Positions 34,488-42,460 of a DNA stretch of 60,366 bases are shown here, piece by piece. Below the pieces are notes generated by a model. The model had not been told where the DNA came from, searched no databases, and saw only the letters and a list, made by a program, of their open reading frames with translations. The stretch's first letter is position 1, and the number at the start of each line of letters is the position of its first letter. Both the position numbers and the translations under genes were made by a program. This DNA comes from Sphaerimonospora mesophila NBRC 14179 = JCM 3151 (GTDB lineage Bacteria > Actinomycetota > Actinomycetes > Streptosporangiales > Streptosporangiaceae), in the NCBI GenBank assembly GCA_001552515.1, contig BCRI01000028.1, positions 1-60,366 on the forward strand, given 5' to 3'.

Positions 34488-34523
34488 GAGCCGAAGTCCG
34501 AGCCGAAGTCCGAGCCGACTCCG
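34488..34523. repeat. Threefold 12-bp tandem repeat
   Basis: GAGCCGAAGTCC occurs at 34488-34499 and 34500-34511, and a degenerate third copy follows at 34512. It lies in the gap between the DUF5709 gene and the TSUP permease. It may be slippage debris; no regulatory meaning is evident. Confidence 0.7.
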
Positions 34524-34606
34524 GATCCGGAGCCGGGTACGAGCCGGAGCCGAGGCGGAGCGGCCGAGCTCGAATCGTGACTTGACGGATCGCCATGGCG
34601 CAATCA

Positions 34607-34639
34607 CGATTTTCCCGACTGATTAAGTAGGGAAAATCG
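34607..34639. promoter_or_regulatory. 10-bp inverted repeat directly before the TSUP permease
   Basis: CGATTTTCCC (34607-34616) is perfectly repeated in inverse as GGGAAAATCG (34630-34639) around 13 nt (GACTGATTAAGTA). It ends 12 bp before the GTG start and abuts the ribosome site GGAAAGGAG. Binding of a repressor, or folding in the message, would block translation or transcription of the permease. Confidence 0.55.
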
Positions 34640-34651
34640 GAAAGGAGCATC

Positions 34652-35590
34652 GTGCGCTCTCTCGTCCTGCTCGGCCTGGTCGGCTTCGCCGCCCAGCTCG
34701 TCGACGGCAGCCTGGGCATGGCCTACGGCGTGACGTCGACGACGCTGCTGCTCGCCATCGGCACCAACCCCGCGGCGGCCTCCGCCACCGTTCACCTGGC
34801 CGAGATCGGCACCACCCTGGCCTCGGGCATCTCGCACTGGCGTTTCGGCAACATCGACTGGAAAGTGGTCGGCAAGATCGCCGTCCCCGGCGCCGCCGGC
34901 GCGTTCGCGGGCGCGACCTTCCTGTCCAGCCTGTCCACCGAGGTCGCCGCCCCGGTCATGTCGTTGATCCTGCTGGCACTGGGCGCCTACATCTTGGTCC
35001 GTTTCACCGTGCTCGGCCTGCCGCGCGGCAACCTGGGCAAGCCGCTGCGCGCCCGCTTTCTGGCCCCGCTCGGCGTGGTGGCCGGTTTCGTCGACGCCAC
35101 GGGTGGCGGCGGCTGGGGCCCGGTGGGCACCCCGGCCATCCTGGCCAGCGGCCGGTTGGCGCCGCGCAAGGTGATCGGGTCGATCGACGCCAGCGAGTTC
35201 GCGATCGCGATCGCCGCGAGCGTCGGTTTCTTCGTCGGCATCGGCTCGGAGAACATCGACTTCTCCTGGGTGGCCGTGCTGCTGCTCGGCGGCGTGATCG
35301 CGGCCCCGCTGGCGGCCTGGCTGGTGCGCCACATTCCGCCGCGCGTCCTCGGTTCTGCCGTGGGCGGCATCATCGTGCTGACCAACGTACGCACCCTGCT
35401 GCGCAGCGACTGGATCGACGCCCCGGGCGGCGTGCAGTCCGTCGCCTACATCGCCATCGCCGTCGTCTGGGCCGCCGCCATCGCCTACTCGGTGCGTGCG
35501 TACCGCCGCGACAAGGCCAACGAGTCGGTCGAGGCGGTCGAGGCCGAGTTGGGCGGCCGCGACGCCGAGACCGAGGCCGCCCCGGCCTGA
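34652..35590 (+). CDS. TSUP (TauE/SafE) family permease
   Basis: Membrane transporter for sulfite or organosulfur anions in the known family, 312 aa, GTG 34652 after AAAGGAG. About eight hydrophobic segments; the first is FAAQLVDGSLGMAYGVTSTT, the TSUP N-terminal signature, and the second half-repeat starts at FLAPLGVVAGFVDATGGGGW. The segment GSIDASEFAIAIAAS is also typical. The charged C-terminus (DKANESVEAVEAELGG) is cytoplasmic. It is convergent with metE, separated by a bidirectional hairpin. The metE link to sulfur metabolism is suggestive only. Confidence 0.93.
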   Translation: MRSLVLLGLVGFAAQLVDGSLGMAYGVTSTTLLLAIGTNPAAASATVHLAEIGTTLASGISHWRFGNIDWKVVGKIAVPGAAGAFAGATFLSSLSTEVAAPVMSLILLALGAYILVRFTVLGLPRGNLGKPLRARFLAPLGVVAGFVDATGGGGWGPVGTPAILASGRLAPRKVIGSIDASEFAIAIAASVGFFVGIGSENIDFSWVAVLLLGGVIAAPLAAWLVRHIPPRVLGSAVGGIIVLTNVRTLLRSDWIDAPGGVQSVAYIAIAVVWAAAIAYSVRAYRRDKANESVEAVEAELGGRDAETEAAPA

Positions 35591-35599
35591 TCACCCCGC

Positions 35600-35641
35600 T
35601 CGTCCGGCCGACGCCGCCAGGGAAAGGCGCCGGCCGGACGA
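35600..35641. terminator. Bidirectional hairpin between the TSUP gene and metE
   Basis: A 16-bp stem with a single mismatch (35600-35615 against 35626-35641) and a 10-nt loop fills the 58-bp gap between the two convergent stops. Its symmetry suits termination from both sides. Confidence 0.75.
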
Positions 35642-35648
35642 CAGTTGG

Positions 35649-37961
35649 TCAGGTCGCCTCGGCCCGAATCCGCCGGGCGGCGTCGACCAGGTTACGCAGC
35701 GAGTCGTGCACCTCCTGCCGGCCGCGGGTCTTCAGCCCGCAGTCGGGGTTGGCCCACAGACGTTCGAGGGGGATGGCCGCCAGCCCCTCACGCAGGAGGG
35801 ACACCAACTCCTCCGCGCTCGGGACGCGGGGAGAGTGGATGTCGTACACCCCTGGCCCCACCTGCCGGGGATAGCCCGCCTCGGCGAGCTCGTGCGCCAC
35901 CCGCATGTGCGAGCGGGCGGCCTCCAGGCTGATCACGTCGACGTCGAGGGCGTCGATCGCGGCCAGGATCTCGCCGAATTCGGCGTAGCACATGTGCGTG
36001 TGGATCTGGGTCTCGGGCCGTACGCCCGCCGTGGTGAGGCGGAACGCCTCGGCGGCCCATTCGAGGTAGGCGGGCCGGGCGGCGGCACGCAGCGGCAGCG
36101 TCTCGCGCAGGGCCGGCTCGTCGACCTGGATGACGGCGGCGCCGGCGGCCTCCAGATCGACGACCTCGTCGCGCAGGGCGAGGGCGACCTGCCGGGCGGT
36201 GTCGGCGAGCGGCTGGTCGTCCCGTACGAACGACCAGGCGAGCATGGTGACGGGCCCGGTGAGCATCCCCTTGACCGGCCGGCTCGTCTGGGACTGGGCA
36301 TAGGTGGTCCACCGCACGGTCATGGGCGCGGGCCGGGAGACGTCCCCGGCGAGGATCGGCGGCCGGACGTAGCGGGTGCCGTACGACTGGACCCAGCCGT
36401 GCCGGGTGGCGACATAGCCGGTGAGCCGCTCGGCGAAGTACTGGACCATGTCGTTGCGTTCCGGCTCACCGTGGACGAGGACGTCCAGGCCCGCCTTCTC
36501 CTGGAAGGCGATGACCTCGCGGATCTCGGCGGCGATGCGTTCGTCGTAGGCGGCGTCGTCGATGCGTCCGGCCAGCAGGTCGGCCCTGGCCGCCCGCAGC
36601 TCGTCGGTCTGTGGGAAGGATCCGATCGTGGTCGTCGGGAGCACGGGCAGGTCCAGGCGGGCGCGCTGGGCGGCGACCCGCTCGGCGTACGGCTGAGCCC
36701 GCCTGGTCTCCCGTACGGTCACCGCGGCCGCGCGTGCCCGTACGACCTGGTCGCAGGTGATCGCGGAGGTCTTCCTGGCCGCCAGGGCGGCCCGGTTGTC
36801 GGCGAGGGCGTCGGCGATGACGTGGGTGCCGCGGGCCAGGCCCCGGGCGAGGGTGGCGACCTCGGCGGCCTTCTGCCGGGCGAAGGCGAGCCAGGCGGCG
36901 ATCTCGGGCTCGATCTCGCCCTCGGCCGCGACGTCGAGCGGGACGTGCAGGAGCGAGCAGGAGGCGGCGACGTCCACCCGTCCGGCCAGGCCGAGCAGGG
37001 TGGCGAGGGTGGACAGCGACCTTTCCAGGTCGTTGATCCAGACGTTGCGGCCGTCGACGACCCCCGCGACCAGGCGTCTGCCGGGCAGACCGCCGACCCG
37101 CGCCAGCCCGTCGAGGTTGGCCGCGGCCGGGCCGGTGAAGTCGAGCGCGAGGCCGTCGACGGGGGCGGCGGCCAGCACGGGAAGGGCCGCGCCGAGCCGG
37201 TCGAAGTAGCTCGCCACGAGGAGCTTCGGCCGGTGGGTCAGCGCGCCGAGCTCCCGGTAGGCGCGGGCGACCGCGTCGAGGACGGCCTGGGGCTGGTCCT
37301 GGACCAGGGCGGGCTCGTCGAGCTGCACCCACTCGGCCCCGGCGGCCCGCAGCCGCGCGAGCACGTCGGCGTAGACCGGCAGCAGCCGGTCGAGCAGCGT
37401 GACGGGATCGAAGCCCGGCTCGACGCCGGGGGCCGGCTTGGCGAGCAGGAGGTAGGTGACCGGGCCCACCAGGACCGGCCGCGCGTCGTACCCGAGGGTG
37501 AGCGCCTCCCGGAACTCCCCGACGGGCTTGGCGGGATCGGCGGCGAAGACGGTGTCCGGCTCGAGCTCGGGCACCAGATAGTGATAGTTGGTGTCGAACC
37601 ACTTGGTCATCTCCAGCGGAGTGACCTCCCCGGTGCCGCGGGCCATGGCGAAGTAGCCGTCGAGCGGGTCTGCCTCGAACGCGGCACGGTGCCGTTCGGG
37701 AATCGCGCCCACCATGACCGTGGTGTCCAGCACATGGTCGTACAGCGAGAAGTCGCCGCAGGGCACCTCGCCGATGCCGGCGTCGGCGAGATCGCGCCAG
37801 GCCGTACGACGCAGGTCGGCGGCGGTCGCGCGCAGCTCGTCGGCGCCGACACGCCCCGCCCAGTAGCCCTCGATCGCCTTCTTGAGTTCGCGGTCCCGCC
37901 CCTGGCGCGGGTAGCCGTACACGGTCGCCAGCGGAGTGGGGGCGGCGGAACTGTGAGCCAT
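35649..37961 (-). CDS. metE: Cobalamin-independent methionine synthase
   Basis: Transfers a methyl group from 5-methyltetrahydropteroyl-polyglutamate to homocysteine, 770 aa, the usual MetE length. ATG 37961 follows AAGGAG. The N-terminal folate domain starts TVYGYPRQGRDRELKKAIE; the C-terminal catalytic domain begins with LPTTTIGSFPQT. Zinc ligands are visible in THMCYAEFGEI (His, Cys) and NPDCGLKTRG (Cys), and the homocysteine-site segment GEPERNDMVQYF is intact. A cobalamin riboswitch precedes the gene, so B12 should switch it off in favour of a MetH encoded elsewhere. Confidence 0.97.
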   Translation of the reverse strand: MAHSSAAPTPLATVYGYPRQGRDRELKKAIEGYWAGRVGADELRATAADLRRTAWRDLADAGIGEVPCGDFSLYDHVLDTTVMVGAIPERHRAAFEADPLDGYFAMARGTGEVTPLEMTKWFDTNYHYLVPELEPDTVFAADPAKPVGEFREALTLGYDARPVLVGPVTYLLLAKPAPGVEPGFDPVTLLDRLLPVYADVLARLRAAGAEWVQLDEPALVQDQPQAVLDAVARAYRELGALTHRPKLLVASYFDRLGAALPVLAAAPVDGLALDFTGPAAANLDGLARVGGLPGRRLVAGVVDGRNVWINDLERSLSTLATLLGLAGRVDVAASCSLLHVPLDVAAEGEIEPEIAAWLAFARQKAAEVATLARGLARGTHVIADALADNRAALAARKTSAITCDQVVRARAAAVTVRETRRAQPYAERVAAQRARLDLPVLPTTTIGSFPQTDELRAARADLLAGRIDDAAYDERIAAEIREVIAFQEKAGLDVLVHGEPERNDMVQYFAERLTGYVATRHGWVQSYGTRYVRPPILAGDVSRPAPMTVRWTTYAQSQTSRPVKGMLTGPVTMLAWSFVRDDQPLADTARQVALALRDEVVDLEAAGAAVIQVDEPALRETLPLRAAARPAYLEWAAEAFRLTTAGVRPETQIHTHMCYAEFGEILAAIDALDVDVISLEAARSHMRVAHELAEAGYPRQVGPGVYDIHSPRVPSAEELVSLLREGLAAIPLERLWANPDCGLKTRGRQEVHDSLRNLVDAARRIRAEAT

Positions 37962-38108
37962 GAAACTCTCCTTCGCGAGTCACGGACGACGCCGACCGGC
38001 CGCGAAGACGTGAAGGAACGCCCGCCGGCGAACGCGCGCATACCGCTCGCGAAGCCGCCGGCCCGCCCACGAGGCCATCGACATCACCGCGCGCGGTCGC
38101 ACGCGGGC

Positions 38109-38340
38109 AGTGGCAGGTCTTCGGACTCGCGGGCACGCCACGGGCTCACCGAGCCCGGACATCTACTGGCCGTCGCTTCCCTGACCGTGCTGGCCCAGTG
38201 CGTTGACGGCGGTCGTTCCCACTCACCGCTGCGGGGCAGTCCCGGAATTGGCCTGCCCACTCCGAGGTGAGCACGACCGCACCGGGTTCCCTCTTACGAC
38301 GCTCCCGCCTGGCGGGCGGAGGCGAACCGACTGCGCCACC
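38109..38340 (-). promoter_or_regulatory. Cobalamin riboswitch upstream of metE
   Basis: On the minus strand the B12 box AGTCCGAAGACCTGCC is at 38127-38112. Upstream are the conserved AGAGGGAACCCGGTG near 38294-38280 and ACTGCCCCGCAGCGGTGAG near 38239-38221. Closing helix P1 can form between 38335-38340 and 38109-38114 (GGTGGC with GCCACT). A 30-nt segment (38250-38279) between GGTG and the following AATTCC is absent from the sister aptamer. The 147-nt stretch from the aptamer to the metE ATG should hold the expression platform. Expected effect: adenosylcobalamin lowers metE expression. Confidence 0.93.
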
Positions 38341-38458
38341 AGAGTAAACCCGAGGATCACCGCCGCCCACCCGGACCCGTCCGGTAGGGGCGGGCATGAG
38401 CCCCGTGGCCGGATGGTCCGTACCGGCGGTCCGCTCGCCGCGACAGATCACCGTGGCA

Positions 38459-38502
38459 CGCCCGGGGGAGCGCCGTGGTGCGCCCGGGGGAGCGCCGTGG
38501 TG
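38459..38502. repeat. 22-bp tandem duplication between the two riboswitches
   Basis: Two perfect 22-bp copies (38459-38480 and 38481-38502), each containing CCCGGGGGAGCGCCGTGG, and the start of a third lie in the divergent promoter region (38341-38530). No gene fits in that stretch; it should contain the metE promoter, read leftwards. Confidence 0.85.
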
Positions 38503-38530
38503 CGTTCGGGATCGACACCGTTTCATTAGG

Positions 38531-38578
38531 ACGCAACATGTTGGGTGTGACATCGAGCCGCCACCCCATATATGGTGT
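38531..38578. promoter_or_regulatory. Tandem NrdR boxes
   Basis: Two 16-bp palindromic elements, ACGCAACATGTTGGGT (38531-38546) and ACCCCATATATGGTGT (38563-38578), match the NrdR consensus ACACWATATATWGTGT at 12 and 13 positions. Their starts are 32 bp apart, three helical turns, as in known NrdR-controlled promoters. They end 4 bp before the nrd aptamer, so NrdR would occlude the promoter whose transcript starts with the riboswitch. Confidence 0.8.
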
Positions 38579-38582
38579 CCCT

Positions 38583-38764
38583 GCGCTGGTCCGGCCGCTC
38601 AGCCAGAGTGGCCGGGGCAAGAGGGAACCCGGTGGAAGTCCGGGACTGCCCCGCAGCGGTGAGTGGGAACGACCGCCGTCATACGCACTGAGCCATCACG
38701 GTCTGGGAAGCGACGGTCAGTAGGAGCTACGAGCGCGCCCACGAGTCCGAAGACCTGCCGGCGC
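38583..38764 (+). promoter_or_regulatory. Cobalamin riboswitch upstream of nrdAB
   Basis: Plus-strand aptamer with AGAGGGAACCCGGTG (38620-38634), ACTGCCCCGCAGCGGTGAG (38645-38663) and the B12 box AGTCCGAAGACCTGCC (38744-38759). P1 can form between GCGCTGG (38583-38589) and CCGGCGC (38758-38764). The following 141 nt to the nrdA start should hold the expression platform. Known logic in Streptomyces: B12 represses the B12-independent class Ia reductase when the B12-dependent class II enzyme can work. A NrdJ gene is expected elsewhere in the genome. Confidence 0.94.
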
Positions 38765-38905
38765 GCCGCGTACGACCATGCGTGCGCGGCTGCTCCGAGG
38801 TCGCGCGGGACGACCGACGGCTCCGGCGGCGACCGCTGTGCGTCTCCGCCGGGCGTCTCCTGCGCGCACCTCGGTCATGTGGACCGAGTTCGCGAGGAGA
38901 GGACC

Positions 38906-41311
38906 ATGACGGTCACCGGGGACCCGCCGACTCAATCGGCAACGGTGGACGAGCCCGTGCCGCGGCAGACCCAGATGCGCGTACGCAAGCGCGACGGCCT
39001 GTCGGAACCCGTCGACGTGACCAGGATCGTGCGTGCGGTCGAGCGCTGGGCGGGTGATCTCGCCGACGTCGACCCGCTGCGCGTGGCGACCAAGACCATC
39101 AGCGGTCTGTACGACGGGGCGACCACCGCGGAACTCGACCGGCTGTCGATCCAGACGGCGGCCGAGATGATCGGCGAGGAGCCGCAGTATTCGCGGCTGG
39201 CCGCGCGGCTGCTGGCCGCCTACATCGGCGAGGAGGTGGGTGGTCAGGGCATCGCGTCATTCAGCCAGGCCGTCCGTCTCGGCCACGCCGAGGGGCTGAT
39301 CGGCGACGCGACCGCCGAGTTCGTGGCCGCACACGCCCGCGAGCTGGATGACGCGGTCGATCCACGCGGCGACCTGCGGTTCGAGTATTTCGGGCTGCGC
39401 ACCGTTTACGACCGCTACCTGCTGCGGCACCCGTTCACCCGGCTGGCGGTGGAGACCCCGCAATATTGGCTGCTGCGGGTGGCGTGCGGCCTGGCGCGGA
39501 AGCCCGGCGAGGCGATCGACCTCTACCGCCTGATGTCGTCGCTGGCCTATCTGCCCAGCTCGCCGACCCTGTTCAACTCCGGCACCCGGCACACCCAGAT
39601 GTCGTCGTGCTATCTGGTCGACTCCCCGCGCGACGAGCTGGGCTCCATCTACGAGCGCTACGCCCAGGTGGCGCACCTGTCGAAGTTCGCGGGCGGCATC
39701 GGCATCTCCTGGTCACGCGTTCGGTCGCGCGGCGCGCTGATCCGCGGCACCAACGGCCACTCCAACGGCATCGTGCCGTGGCTGCGCACGCTCGACGCTT
39801 CGGTGGCCGCCGTCAACCAGGGCGGACGGCGCAAGGGTGCGGCCTGCGTCTACCTGGAGCCGTGGCACCCCGACGTCGAGGAGTTCCTCGAACTGCGCGA
39901 CAACACCGGCGAGGACGCCCGGCGCACGCACAACCTCAACCTGGCCAACTGGATCCCCGACGAGTTCATGCGCCGGGTCGAAAGCGACGACCTGTGGTCG
40001 CTGTTCGACCCCGACGAGGTCCCAGAGCTGCCCGACCTGTGGGGTGAGGCGTTCGAGACCGCCTACCGCGCGGCCGAGGCAGCCGGCCGCCACGTCCGCC
40101 AGGTCAGGGCCCGCGACCTGTACGCCAAGATGATGCGTACGCTCGCGCAGACCGGAAACGGCTGGATGACCTTCAAGGACACCTCGAACCGGTTCTGCAA
40201 CCAGGCCGCGGAGCCGGGAAACGTGGTCCACCTGTCGAACCTCTGCACCGAGATCATCGAGGTGTCGAGCGACGCCGAGACCGCGGTGTGCAACCTCGGT
40301 TCGGTCAACCTCGCCGCCCACCTCGCCGAGGACCGCGGCGGCATGGACTGGGCGCGGCTGCGCGCCACGGTCCGGACGGCGGTGACGTTCCTCGACCGCG
40401 TGATCGACATCAACTACTACCCCATCGAGCAGGCCGCCGCCGGCAATGCCCGCTGGCGTCCGGTCGGGCTCGGCGTCATGGGCCTGCAGGACGTGTTCTT
40501 CGCGCTGCGCCTGCCCTTCGACTCGCCCGAGGCCGGTGAGCTGTCCACCCGGATCGCCGAGGAGATCTACCTGGCGGCCCTGGAGACGTCGGCCGATCTG
40601 GCCGAGCGCCACGGCGCCCATCCGGCGTACGACCAGACGTGGGCCGCGCGGGGCAGGCTCCACCACGACCTGTGGAACGTCGAGAGCGCACTGCCCGAGC
40701 GGTGGGCGCGGGTCCGGGAGAAGATCGCCGCACACGGGCTGCGCAACTCGCTGCTCGTCGCGATCGCGCCGACGGCGACCATCGCCTCGATCGCCGGCTG
40801 CTACGAGTGCGTCGAGCCGCAGGTGTCCAACCTGTTCAAGCGCGAGACGCTCAGCGGCGAGTTCCTCCAGATCAACAACGCCCTGGTCGCCGAGCTGAAG
40901 GCACGCGGGCTGTGGACCGAACGGATCAGGACCGCGATCAGGCGGGCCGAGGGCTCGGTGCAGGGCATCGCCGAACTGCCGGCCGACGTACGTCACCTGT
41001 TCCGCACGGCGTGGGAGCTGCCGCAGCGCGCGCTGATCGACATGGCCGCCGCGCGGGCGCCGTACGTCGACCAGAGCCAGTCGCTCAACCTGTTCATGAG
41101 CGCGCCCACCATCGACAAGCTCTCCTCCATGTACCTCTACGCGTGGAAGGCGGGCCTGAAGACGACCTACTACCTGCGCTCCCGTCCGGCGACGCGGATC
41201 CAGCAGGCGACCGTTCCCGTCGCCCCGGAGCCCGTACCGGAGCAGGCCCGGGTCTGCTCCCTGGGCGACGGCTCTCTTGAGAATCCCGACTACTGCGAGG
41301 CCTGCCAGTGA
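38906..41311 (+). CDS. nrdA: Ribonucleoside-diphosphate reductase alpha subunit, class Ia
   Basis: Large subunit of oxygen-dependent ribonucleotide reductase, 801 aa, ATG 38906 after AGGAGAGG. An ATP-cone domain occupies about residues 25-115 (MRVRKRDGLSEPVDVTRIVR). Catalytic residues are visible: the redox Cys in HTQMSSCYLVD, the N-x-C-x-E triad in LSNLCTEIIEV, the second redox Cys in AVCNLGSVNLA, the radical-path tyrosines in KTTYYLRSRP and the C-terminal shuttle pair CEACQ. The stop overlaps the nrdB start by 4 bp. Transcription should be governed by the NrdR boxes and the message by the B12 riboswitch. Confidence 0.97.
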   Translation: MTVTGDPPTQSATVDEPVPRQTQMRVRKRDGLSEPVDVTRIVRAVERWAGDLADVDPLRVATKTISGLYDGATTAELDRLSIQTAAEMIGEEPQYSRLAARLLAAYIGEEVGGQGIASFSQAVRLGHAEGLIGDATAEFVAAHARELDDAVDPRGDLRFEYFGLRTVYDRYLLRHPFTRLAVETPQYWLLRVACGLARKPGEAIDLYRLMSSLAYLPSSPTLFNSGTRHTQMSSCYLVDSPRDELGSIYERYAQVAHLSKFAGGIGISWSRVRSRGALIRGTNGHSNGIVPWLRTLDASVAAVNQGGRRKGAACVYLEPWHPDVEEFLELRDNTGEDARRTHNLNLANWIPDEFMRRVESDDLWSLFDPDEVPELPDLWGEAFETAYRAAEAAGRHVRQVRARDLYAKMMRTLAQTGNGWMTFKDTSNRFCNQAAEPGNVVHLSNLCTEIIEVSSDAETAVCNLGSVNLAAHLAEDRGGMDWARLRATVRTAVTFLDRVIDINYYPIEQAAAGNARWRPVGLGVMGLQDVFFALRLPFDSPEAGELSTRIAEEIYLAALETSADLAERHGAHPAYDQTWAARGRLHHDLWNVESALPERWARVREKIAAHGLRNSLLVAIAPTATIASIAGCYECVEPQVSNLFKRETLSGEFLQINNALVAELKARGLWTERIRTAIRRAEGSVQGIAELPADVRHLFRTAWELPQRALIDMAAARAPYVDQSQSLNLFMSAPTIDKLSSMYLYAWKAGLKTTYYLRSRPATRIQQATVPVAPEPVPEQARVCSLGDGSLENPDYCEACQ

Positions 41312-42315
41312 CCGCTCATCTGCTGCTCGACCCCGGCATGAACCTGACCCTGCGCCCGATGCGCTATCCGCGGTTCTTCGACCGGTTCCGTGACGCCATC
41401 AAGAACACCTGGACCGTCGAAGAGGTCGATCTCCACTCCGACCTCAAGGATCTGGACCGCCTCTCCGAGGCGGAACGGCACCTCGTCGGCCGCCTGGTCG
41501 CCTTCTTCGCCACCGGCGACACGATCGTGGCCAACAACCTGGTGCTGAACCTGTACCAGCACATCAACTCCCCGGAGGCGCGGCTGTACCTGTCGCGTCA
41601 GCTCTACGAGGAGGCGGTGCACGTCCAGTTCTACCTGAACCTGCTCGACACGTACGTGCCCGGCGAGCGGGAGCGGTCCGAGGCCTTCGCCGCGGTGGAG
41701 AACATCCCCTCGATCCGCCGGAAGGCCGAGTTCTGCTTCCGCTGGATCGACTCGCTGGGCGACCTCCAGCGGCTCGAGACCAAGGAGGACCGGCGCGCCT
41801 TCCTGCTCAACCTGATCTGCTTCGCCGCCTGCATCGAGGGCCTGTTCTTCTACGGCGCGTTCGCCTACGTCTACTTCCTCCGCTCGCGTGGGCTGCTGCA
41901 CGGGCTGGCCTCCGGCACCAACTGGGTCTTCCGCGACGAGTCCCTGCACATGGCCTTCGCCTTCGACGTGGTGGACGTCGTCCGGAGCGAGGAGCCGGAC
42001 CTTTTCGACGACGAACTCGCCGCGCGGGTCAGGGAGATGCTCGCCGAAGCGGTGGAGTGCGAGGCCCAGTTCGCCGAAGACCTGCTCGGCGGGGGCGTGC
42101 CCGGCATGTCCGTCGCCGACATGCGCGCCTACCTGGAACACGTCGCCGACCGCCGGCTGGCCCAGCTCGGCATCGACCCGTTGTACGGCTCGAAGAACCC
42201 GTTCGCCTTCATGGAGCTGCAGGACGTCCAGGAGCTGACGAACTTCTTCGAGCGCCGCGTGTCGGCGTACCAGGTGGGGGTGACCGGGACGGTCAGCTTC
42301 GACTCCGATTTCTGA
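41308..42315 (+). CDS. nrdB: Ribonucleoside-diphosphate reductase beta subunit, class Ia
   Basis: Radical-generating small subunit, 335 aa, GTG start overlapping the nrdA stop. Diiron ligands and the radical tyrosine are present: ATGDTIVANNL (Asp), QLYEEAVHVQFYLNLL (Glu, His and the Tyr four residues after the His), and VFRDESLHMAFAFDVV (Glu, His). The C-terminus NFFERRVSAYQVGVTGTVSF ends in a Phe-rich tail like that used to bind NrdA. No nrdS-like AraC gene follows; a TusA-like gene does. Confidence 0.97.
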   Translation: MTAHLLLDPGMNLTLRPMRYPRFFDRFRDAIKNTWTVEEVDLHSDLKDLDRLSEAERHLVGRLVAFFATGDTIVANNLVLNLYQHINSPEARLYLSRQLYEEAVHVQFYLNLLDTYVPGERERSEAFAAVENIPSIRRKAEFCFRWIDSLGDLQRLETKEDRRAFLLNLICFAACIEGLFFYGAFAYVYFLRSRGLLHGLASGTNWVFRDESLHMAFAFDVVDVVRSEEPDLFDDELAARVREMLAEAVECEAQFAEDLLGGGVPGMSVADMRAYLEHVADRRLAQLGIDPLYGSKNPFAFMELQDVQELTNFFERRVSAYQVGVTGTVSFDSDF

Positions 42316-42418
42316 TTCCGCCCGAGTCCGCTCCTCGATCGGGCTTCCGCGGCTCCCCGGTCGCCGAGGGGCGGAGGTGCCCGGATCTAGACTGTTTCCC
42401 TGACGTTTGGAGGACGGA

Positions 42419-42460
42419 ATGCTGGAACGGCGGCCCGCCGGTCTTTCGGTGGCCACATGA
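42419..42460 (+). CDS. Putative 13-residue leader peptide before the TusA-like gene
   Basis: ATG 42419 has a strong GGAGG five bases upstream and opens a 13-codon frame (MLERRPAGLSVAT). Its TGA overlaps the ATG of the TusA-like gene (ATGA), out of frame with it. The TusA-like gene itself has only a weak ribosome site, so translation of the leader would couple to it. A possible -10 box TAGACT lies just upstream near 42388. No homologue is known to me. Confidence 0.45.
   Translation: MLERRPAGLSVAT

Noticed and set aside
35496-38270. A 924-codon plus-strand frame over metE
   Set aside because: Low-complexity shadow of metE, whose catalytic motifs are intact on the minus strand; it would also overrun the riboswitch.
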